Source: Pyrenochaeta sp. MPI-SDFR-AT-0127 (taxonomy: Eukaryota; Ascomycota; Dothideomycetes; Pleosporales; Cucurbitariaceae). From it: 18,537 nt of DNA. Each line of letters starts with the position of its first letter. Position 1 is the stretch's first letter. The notes beneath the pieces were generated by a model, which saw only the letters and a program-made list of their open reading frames with translations, was not told where the DNA came from and did not search any database. Both the position numbers and the translations under genes were made by a program. Shown in pieces: positions 12,054 through 18,537 of this stretch. Where the stretch lies: assembly GCA_020747015.1 (NCBI GenBank), contig JAGTJM010000159.1, positions 1 through 18,537 of the forward strand, written 5' to 3'.

Positions 12054-12233
12054 AGCGTTAAGTATAGGTTACTAAAGCCTATATTCTCTTATTACTACTA
12101 GCTTACCTTACCCGTTTAGGCTACTATAGTAAAAATACTACCCTTTAATAGTTATAACTTAATAATAACATCTTATAGAGTAAAAAGAAGACTATTAATA
12201 GGATTCTATTATTAGATTCTATAAGATAGGCTT
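12054..12233. repeat. direct repeat, copy 2 (~180 bp)
   Basis: Second copy of the 11661 repeat, 393 bases downstream in the same orientation, with a spacer of about 216 bases. The copies are too short and too close together to be an ordinary LTR pair. A duplicated untranslated segment of a dead element, or two tandem fragments of one repeat, would fit. Confidence 0.6.
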
Positions 12234-12240
12234 AAAAAAA

Positions 12241-13510
12241 TAGCTAAAAAAATTTTAACCCTATAGTAATTTTACCTATTCATAGTAGTAAAGGTATAGA
12301 TAGTATTAAATTAGTAAATATCTATAGTAGTATAGTACTCTTACTTAATTACTTATAAATTACCTCTTATATAGAATCTTACCTTAAATCTTATAAGATA
12401 TCTACTACTATTAAACTTATATTTATATATCTATATAAGAGGAAGAGTCTTAATCTCTTTAACTATCTTAATCTTCTATTTTAAGATATACTTAAATACT
12501 TTTTTATCTTTAAGCTTTAAGATCTTCTTTTTTATTATCTATAGAAATTCTTCTTTAAATAGGTAATTATATAGATTAGACTAATATCTTAGTTCTATTA
12601 GAAGATTCTACTAGTATAGTTATTTTAATTCTTCTCTTATAGTTAAAGAAGTAAATATAGTAAAATATATTAAATAAGGATTAGTAGCTAATATACTATT
12701 ATATAGTATAGTTATCTTAGATAGCTATACTAGGTAGGTACTAGGTAGACTAAAGTAAAGCTAATAAGGCTTTATGTATAGAGAGATTAAGAATCTTATA
12801 GAAATTATTATAATATAATACTCTAGATAGTAAAATCTAAACTTAATAGTTTTATTATTTCTTACCTATAACTACTTCTTATTATTCTAGCTACGCTAGT
12901 ATCTACCTAAAGGGAATAGTTAGCTATAATCCTCCTACTCCTATATAATAATAGGAAGTAGTATATAAGAAGAAGAAAGTAATAGATATAGATAAGGTTA
13001 TTATAATTATCTTAGTAGTAAATAGCTAACTTAAGGTAAAGGTAAATTTAATTTAAGGTAACTATAGATCTATAGTTAACCTAGATTTAGAACTAATTTA
13101 GAATAGATTTAGAGTCTATATTCTAGAATATTAGAGAAGTACTAAATAACCTCTATTATAGCTCTATAAGAGATAGGAACTATCTCTTCTAAGGAGAAGA
13201 GTAATATAATAAGCCTCTAAGTATTATATAAGAATAGAAGTAGAATATATACTCTAGTATAGAATAAGGACTACTAAGAGGGTATTAGACCTACTTCTAA
13301 TACTATTCTAAATAGGCCCTATTACTCCTATCCTCTATATATATAAAGGAGTTCTTAGTAGTAGATAGTAGAATAAGTTCTCTTTATCTTTTTATACTAA
13401 ACCTATAGGAATAGAGGATTTTCTTAGATATTTAATATAATATATACTCTTATATACCTTTAAGTTATATTAAATCCCTTTTAGAACTCTCTATTACCTA
13501 TATTATTATA
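12241..13510. other. CpG desert within the RIP block, no gene
   Basis: Reading by eye, about 1.27 kb contain only one CG dinucleotide (near 12894), whereas the sequence before about 11,760 has many. CpA is also depleted. All frames are closed. The abrupt change marks a separate repeat unit of different origin, age or methylation history next to the border with gene-bearing DNA. Confidence 0.65.
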
Positions 13511-13650
13511 CCTAAGAAGATACGAGTAGATAGTCTTATAGCGGATTAAGGTATTATAGGCTAAGTAGAGGGTATTTCTTAAAGATATAAAGTAGAAATA
13601 GAGAATTAACTAGGTATATAGTATTTTATTCCGAAAGTCTGTAAGGTACC

Positions 13651-14445
13651 TAATAGGCGCAAAGTTTATTATAGTAGAAAGTAGCGGAGGGGTTCTGGTA
13701 GTACTTTCTTAACGACCCAAACTCTTCGTCCTAATGCGGTAGTAACAATTTACAAATGATAACACGCCTTCTAATTCGTTAAATGGCACTGAGACGATTA
13801 GAGCTGATCGGTCAACGATTCGCAGAGAAAATGCAAAAAGACTAGTTGAGCAGCTGCTTATTTAGTCGCCTACCATAGGTGCGCCCTTAACTTAGAAATT
13901 ATGACGGTTTATTAATAAGGTAAGCTGGCTGCGTGCAGTAGACAGTGATTACTACTCCTAGACTACTGTAGTTCGACACCCTAGCGAGTACACGCTGTCA
14001 AGTATCGAAGCCTCAACTTATTGAGTAACGATGATTCTGTAATTCCATGTCTCGAGCTCTAGTCTCTAATGCGTAGTTCCAAGGACTTACTTTATTCAGC
14101 GTGTAAATTGAGAGATCACTCAAGAAAGGTCAAAAACGGTATTGTTGACATATCTATGTAAACGTGATCTCAGCAAATTGAATCTCCAACTCCTCTCCAC
14201 CGCTGGCTTGGTACACGTCAAGTGTGCTTGTTAGCTTTAATTGAGTGGTATTCTGCAGCTGTGGTGGGCTCCGTTGGCATCCCGTGCTGGCGTCGTGGTG
14301 CAAATTTGGGCAAAGAACCCGAGCAGAGGACGACATAACTTGTGTGCCGCTTGCACCAATATGACATGATTGAACTGCTACTTGAAAATATCACTGGTAG
14401 GCTTACACCTAATAATACATAGAAGATTTTTATATATAACTAATA
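13651..14445. other. border and 3' intergenic region, nothing recognised
   Basis: Dinucleotide use returns to normal between about 13,650 and 13,750. The region lies downstream of the minus-strand receptor gene. A 60-codon minus-strand ORF at 14154-14336 has no recognisable features and is probably chance. No tRNA, repeat or terminator-like structure stands out. The segment 14410-14445 is AT-rich and could hold the receptor's polyadenylation region. Confidence 0.5.
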
Positions 14446-14588
14446 TCACAAACTGATATCGCTAGTATCGCTTCTAGCCTTCTGGCTCCTTTTATCTATT
14501 GGAACTAGTGCCACCTCGTCATGATGCAGATCTCCGACGGAATTGACCTCAAAAGTCTGAGTGTATGTAATCGTCCTACTTGTGTCCA
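14446..14588 (-). other. alternative C-terminal frame of the receptor gene
   Basis: Just past a C6 run on the plus strand (14589-14594, G6 in the mRNA), the frame one base earlier than the annotated one reads VDTSRTITYTQTFEVNSVGD, then LHHDEVALVPIDKRS and onward, ending in TGA at 14448-14446. Its acidic, DE-VALV-type composition resembles the cytoplasmic tails of this receptor family better than the frame that stops at 14505. Joining the two requires one base lost in the purine tract, or an extra intron (one candidate is GTACGG...AAGTAG, about 101 nt, joining NYAK to TITYTQ). Confidence 0.5.
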
Positions 14589-16080
14589 CCCCCCTCCTCC
14601 TTTTCCCTTCCCTTTCGTAGCACTCGAGATTTCATTTTGGTAGCCGTTAATGCCACTACGACTGTTGACCCCGTACTTGGCATAGTTGGCATTAGAGGTG
14701 TTGTACGTAGAGCCGAGGATCTTAGGGAAGAGCCGCACGAGAATTACACGGATGGCAGGCATGCAGGCGCACATAATCCCGACATTTATTTCGACTGTAG
14801 ACCAGTTTGAGACGTCCCACTGATCCCACGTTGGATTGGTGGAGGTGGCGAAGTGCACGAGGAATTGAAGACGAAGGATCGACACGACTGTGACGCTGTT
14901 CGATTATTTTTAGTGACTGATTCGCTGGCTCTGCGTGTAGGAGATGCAGAGAAAGAGATACGGTGATGAAGTGGCTGAAAATTCATGGGCACAAGCAAAG
15001 ATCCCAAAATGAAGGTTGAGGAGAGTAGTGGATGTGAGGTAGGAATATAAAGACTTACAATGTACCAACACAGAACATCAACGCAACACCAACCTTTTTC
15101 TTCCAGGCTAACTTGAGGTGTATGAGCTGAGACAACGGAATCGCAAGCATCCAGATATCGAGTGCAATGGATATGGCGGCGTTCGCCCAACCGAGTGCAT
15201 TAATGTTTATACACTTTCCAGAATGCTCGTTGTCCCAGTTATTCCAATAGTAGCTAATGGGCTTGCACTGGAAGATGGCTACAGTGACGAAGATGAAACC
15301 AAAGAGGCCGTTGAATATCACGGTCGCCCATATCACTCTTCGTACCGGTCGTCCAGGGAAAATCCGGTAATAGAAGAAGAGTAGCGAGAACTTCAGAAGT
15401 GTGACCTGAGCAAAGTAAAGGACCTCCATAACATAAAACCATCTGACGAAGTTTGTGATCTGCTCAAATCGTAGCGTCCAAATGTCTCGGCCCAAGCCGT
15501 TCGCGACGGTTCCACGGACATTGATTATCGAACTAGGTACACCAAAGATGAGTGTGATGAAGATGAAGCAGTCGTCTAGTCCAAGTTCAGACATTGTCAG
15601 AACCATCTTGTAGATGAGGCGCAGCAAGACACAAACTGCCGAAATCACTGCCAAAGTGTTGGATATGGTGACGTAGAGGCCGGAGCGGTCGCGGATAGGA
15701 GCACCACAGGATGTCATTGTGATATTCTTGGTGGCTAGTCTCTCAATTAATGCAAGATCGTTCGGAGTTAGTGGAAATCGCATACTGAGTGCTTGTTTTA
15801 CAGTGCATGTTTGCAAAACGCATGCTTCCACGCTACTCTGCAACTGCACATTCGTGCAAATGCATGTCTGATTTGTGAGGGCGCATGGAGAATCGCTGAT
15901 CGCGGTGACGAGACATTTAAACTAGATCTCTAGTCAGTGTAGGGCGCTTCACGGTGTTTCTAGGCTCTTTCATACAGCGCAGCTAGGTAAATGGTCGATC
16001 GCCGAAGTAAGAGTCCCTTGTGCAGTGATCAGAGGCAGGGAAACCAGCAAGAGCAACAATATCCCGATCGCTGTCCTCAT
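14505..16080 (-). CDS. CFEM-domain seven-transmembrane receptor (Pth11-like)
   Basis: Four exons: 16080-15976, 15921-15786, 15734-15059 and 14895-14505, giving 435 residues. Introns: 54 nt (GTATGA...TAG), 51 nt (GTATGC...TAG, branch ACTAAC) and 163 nt (GTAAGT...CAG). The 51-nt intron is a multiple of three without a stop and hides inside an open frame. Removing it gives QALTTKNITMTSCGAP and a normal CFEM cysteine spacing. Residues 1-20 form a signal peptide (MRTAIGILLLLLVSLPLITA). CFEM covers about 31-90, with cysteines at 34, 38, 48, 55, 57, 69, 74 and 90. Seven hydrophobic segments follow (about 102-122, 133-152, 177-201, 213-236, 259-281, 295-315, 339-361), with the family-like LGLDDCFIF, TLLKFSLLFFYYRIFP and NWSTVEINVGIMCACMPAIR. 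This family comprises fungal plasma-membrane receptor-like proteins; the ligand here is unknown. The last about 27 residues look out of frame. A tail reading TQTFEVNSVGDLHHDEVALV in another frame ends at 14446, so the true 3' end may be there. Confidence 0.88.
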
Positions 16081-16103
16081 CGCTTAGTTGAATATACGCG
16101 CAT
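16077..16103 (-). promoter_or_regulatory. uORF overlapping the receptor start codon
   Basis: In the presumed 5' leader an ATG at 16103 opens an eight-codon reading frame (MRVYSTKR). Its TGA overlaps the main ATG (CGATGAGG, main start at 16080). Such stop-start overlaps are known to favour termination-reinitiation control of translation. Whether the leader is transcribed this far cannot be seen. Confidence 0.4.
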
Positions 16104-17367
16104 TAAAAGTGACGAAGAGGAGGGTGGACGACGGAGATATGAAATGCCCGAGAGTCAAGGTCTAGGATGGTCATTTGCTAGAATTGCCGAAAGCCCTGCG
16201 ATCCGTGGAACCTTATCATCAATACAAGGGGGCCATTTCGTTGTAGTATTGGACAAGCGGATACACAGATGGGTGACACTCGGTTAAGAATAAAGTGCAA
16301 CAGCCGCGCTCACATGTTGTCAGCGAAGGAATATTGCAAGGATACCATGCAGATCTGTAACAGAACTACTGGAGGTAGTGACCGAACTATATCAGTGCAT
16401 GATTTTTCCTTGAGCAACAAACAATTTTACGGTCTATGGAATAGCGCTGGACCCAGTATATCATCGCGCAGATGTGATTGGCCAGTCGGCGTCCACCACT
16501 AGTCCTTGATAGACTAGCGTGCGGAGATTTCAGGGGATCTGCGGAGCAGTGCTCTTCTCACATCTTGAGCTAATACCGGTATGATATGTCTACCGATCCT
16601 TATCCCAGCAATCAACGCCTCAATCATGCAGGGACTGTCGAATCAATCCTTCGCGTTGATCAGTCCGCGGAAGGCTGGTACCGGTACTTCCGTTTGCCTG
16701 CGCAAACGTTGACACATGATTGAACAGGGTCCTGAATCAGGGGATGTGCCACGAGCGAACACTGGTTGCCTGCCGGCAATCAATAGTGTCGGTGATTGTC
16801 CCAGATGAGAAAAATGAGTATGCGTCTTTCCAGATGGTCGCCCCAACGTTCTTGCACTACAGGACGCTAGGGCGACGGATGCATCGCTCACCTACCATAA
16901 TCTAGGGCCGGAGGACCTGCCATTTCAGACGAGAAAATTCTACGAGTTGCCACCTCCTGAGCTTCTCCCTACAAGACTAGATAGTCGTCGACCTCAGTCA
17001 CGACACATGCATGGGGCGCCTAATATTGATGCCCAGCCAAATCCGGGACTGTCCGCCACGGCTTGCCGCGATTTCTCTCACGCTACATGGTCCTTGATAT
17101 AATTACCCCACCGCACCCTCGCAAGTTCGTCTACTCGTAGAAGGGGTCTCCGTTTCACGTCCCGACGGAGGGAGTCAGTGTCTATTTTGAACTGCCTAAC
17201 ATGGGAAAGGTCCTCCGTGTTAGACACGCAAGGTACCGTGCCAGTGCCCCTTTCCACATGGAGTTCGCCTAGGTTATATATCATAACAAGAAGGTTCTTC
17301 AGTAATTTGCTGCACCTGCTTGCTTTGTTGCCGTTAAACCTGTTCCAGTGCGATCCGCAAGATCAGT
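16081..17367. promoter_or_regulatory. divergent intergenic/promoter region
   Basis: 1,287 bases lie between the start codons of two genes transcribed away from each other. Composition is ordinary, with no RIP signature. Chance ORFs of 60-80 codons occur on both strands but show no domain, signal peptide or coherent composition. Most likely it contains both promoters and 5' leaders. I could not identify specific transcription-factor sites. Confidence 0.5.
17274..17282 (+). promoter_or_regulatory. TATA-like element of the oxidoreductase gene
   Basis: TTATATATC lies about 90 bases upstream of the ATG at 17368 and is followed by a T/C-rich leader. Position and sequence fit a fungal core promoter. 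A short upstream ATG at 17259 lies 5' of it and so would probably not be in the transcript. Confidence 0.4.
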
Positions 17368-18537
17368 ATGGCGATGAAACTGCTCGTTGTCGTTTTGCTT
17401 CTGGCTGCTCAGGCACATGCAGGTGTTGTTGCGAGAAGTGCATGCTACTGCTTCCCTGGAGATGGTTGCTGGCCTGCAGAGTCAGCCTGGGCAAGCCTCA
17501 ACAGCACTGTTGGGGGGCGACTTGTTGCCACAGTTCCTATTGGGTATCCATGTCACACCCCCAACTACGACGCAACAGAGTGTGCTGCGCTGCAGAGCCA
17601 ATGGAAACTCCCACAGCTGCAGTAAGTACTACACTTGACTTGAAAGAGTAAGAGAGCACTAACTCTTGGCAACAGTTTGGGATCTTCCTCGTCGGTAATG
17701 CAAGCGTATTTTGCAAACCAGAGTTGTGATCCGTTTACTTCACAAGAGCAGCCATGCCTCCTTGGAAACTACGTTCGATATGCAGTGAATGCAACATCAA
17801 GCGCGGATGTGGTTGCCACCATCAACTTTGCGCGTTCAAAGAACATCCGTTTTGTGATTCGAAATACTGGCCATGAGTATGTATTCCACATGGCTTGTTC
17901 TCTTCAACACATGAGTACAGCTCGCTGACTCGTTTATTTTTAGCTTCTTGGGGAGATCTACAGGTGCTGGTGCTCTCGCCATCTGGACTCAGCACCTCAA
18001 AACGGTGCAATTTTCTGACTGGTCCGACTCTTCCTATAAGGGCAAAGCAATGAAGATGGGAGCGGGCATCCTCGGTTACGAGGCAGTGACAGCTGCGGCC
18101 GGACAAGGACTTGTAGTGATCACGGGAACGTGCCCAACCGTCGGCGCTGCAGGAGGCTACATCCAAGGTGGTGGACACTCTGCTCTCAGCACAAACTTTG
18201 GCCTGGGTGCAGATCAAACTCTCGAGTTCGAAGTTGCTACTGCGGCTGGAAAGATCGTGAAGGCTTCGAGGACCCAGAACTCCGATTTATATTGGGCTTT
18301 GAGCGGCGGCGGCGGCGGAACCTACGCCGTCGTTCTTTCAGTCACCGTTCGAGCATATCCCGACGCTAAAGTTGGTGGTGCTTCACTTCAAATGGCCGCT
18401 GCAAGTACCACACCGGACAAGTTCTACGAGGCCATTCGAAAGTTCCATGCGATGGTTCCCAACATTACCGACAGTGGTGCCTCGATGGCCTTTGTTTTCA
18501 ATTCCCAGATCTTCGCTATCAGCCCACTCACGCCTTC
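17368..18537 (+). CDS. secreted FAD-linked oxidoreductase (PCMH/BBE-like), 3' truncated
   Basis: Exons are 17368-17621, 17676-17876 and 17944 to the window end, giving 349 residues before the sequence stops. Introns: 54 nt (GTAAGT...CAG, branch CTAAC) and 67 nt (GTATGT...TAG, branch CTGAC). Residues 1-18 form a signal peptide (MAMKLLVVVLLLAAQAHA). A family-typical N-terminus follows (CFPGDGCWP, then SLNSTVGG and PIGYPCHTP). The FAD-binding PCMH domain spans about 110-320. His151 in RNTGHDFLGRSTGAGALAIW and Cys215 in TGTCPTVGAAGGYIQGGGHS match the two residues that carry covalent FAD in berberine-bridge and glucooligosaccharide-oxidase enzymes, so a bicovalent flavin is likely. YWALSGGGGGTYAVV at about 288-302 is also a family motif. 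The missing part should hold the substrate domain and the C-terminal BBE motif. It probably oxidises a sugar or secondary metabolite outside the cell, making hydrogen peroxide; the substrate is not predictable. An alternative start at Met3 is possible. Confidence 0.92.

Larger units (their letters stand above)
1..13650. repeat. RIP-mutated AT-rich block (dead repeats)
   Basis: Directly seen: CpA and TpG are almost absent while TpA is extremely common. For example, bases 5521-5580 contain no CA and no TG but about a dozen TA. TAA and TAG occur densely in all six frames, and only one ATG-started frame of 65 codons exists. CpC, CpT and, in many places, CpG survive, so the loss is specific to CpA/TpG rather than general AT drift. 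This is the known signature of repeat-induced point mutation in Pezizomycotina, which turns CpA to TpA on both strands of duplicated DNA before meiosis. The block reaches base 1, so its left end is outside the window. The right end is gradual between about 13,620 and 13,750, where CA, TG and ATG reappear. The original repeats cannot be named by eye. I searched for a reverse transcriptase YVDD-like motif and for clear LTRs and found none that I trust. Confidence 0.9.

Noticed and set aside
14154..14336. 60-codon minus-strand ORF downstream of the receptor
   Set aside because: No signal peptide, domain or splice support; likely chance.
14786..15384. ORFs on both strands overlapping the receptor (14786-15190, 15118-15384, 15254-15442)
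   Set aside because: They are shadows of the receptor exons or of its 163-nt intron in other frames.
16269..17284. Several 61-82-codon ORFs in the divergent intergenic region
   Set aside because: They overlap one another on opposite strands, show no conserved motif or signal peptide, and lie where promoters are expected.
17822..18369. ORFs at 17822-18217 (minus) and 18130-18369 (plus, other frame)
   Set aside because: They are shadows of exons 2-3 of the FAD oxidoreductase, whose own frame carries the conserved motifs.
1..18537. CRISPR arrays, tRNA or rRNA genes
   Set aside because: No regular spacer-repeat array and no recognisable RNA gene was seen; a eukaryotic nuclear context makes CRISPR implausible.

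Overview
The window is nuclear DNA of a filamentous ascomycete (Pezizomycotina). The evidence is short introns of 51-163 nt with GTATG/GTAAGT donors and CTAAC/CTGAC branch sites, two fungal-type genes (a CFEM-domain seven-helix receptor and a secreted FAD oxidoreductase), and a long block carrying the signature of repeat-induced point mutation (RIP). I cannot name the genus.

There are two sharply different compartments. Bases 1 to about 13,650 are AT-rich, almost devoid of CpA and TpG, saturated with TpA and full of TAA/TAG in every frame. I read this as dead repeats and gene remnants mutated by C-to-T change at CpA on both strands. CpG is often kept. Inside the block I can resolve: a 30-bp duplication near the left end, a CpG-rich segment, a 12-bp triplet repeat, a codon-phased tandem array of about 165 bp (54-55 codons), a lightly mutated foldback/MITE-like element near 7.8-8.2 kb, a diverged direct-repeat pair of about 180 bp near 11.7 and 12.1 kb, and a 1.27-kb segment with almost no CpG just before the border. 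A few decayed reading frames can be traced, but in this composition most frames look alike, so their confidence is low. No intact gene was found in the block.

From about 13.7 kb the composition becomes ordinary. On the minus strand lies a four-exon gene (16080 down to 14505) for a signal peptide + CFEM + seven-transmembrane receptor of the fungal Pth11-like/rhodopsin type, 435 residues as read. A better-looking C-terminal tail sits in another frame and ends at 14446. On the plus strand, diverging from it across a 1.29-kb intergenic region, is the first 349 residues of a secreted, bicovalent-type FAD oxidoreductase (berberine-bridge/oligosaccharide-oxidase superfamily), from 17368 and running off the right edge. 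The pair is plausibly a cell-surface sensor beside a secreted oxidase, next to RIP-silenced heterochromatin. A functional link is inference only.

I see no convincing new molecular system. The points most worth a second look are the receptor's tail, its overlapping uORF, the phased tandem array, and the CpG mosaic inside the RIP block.
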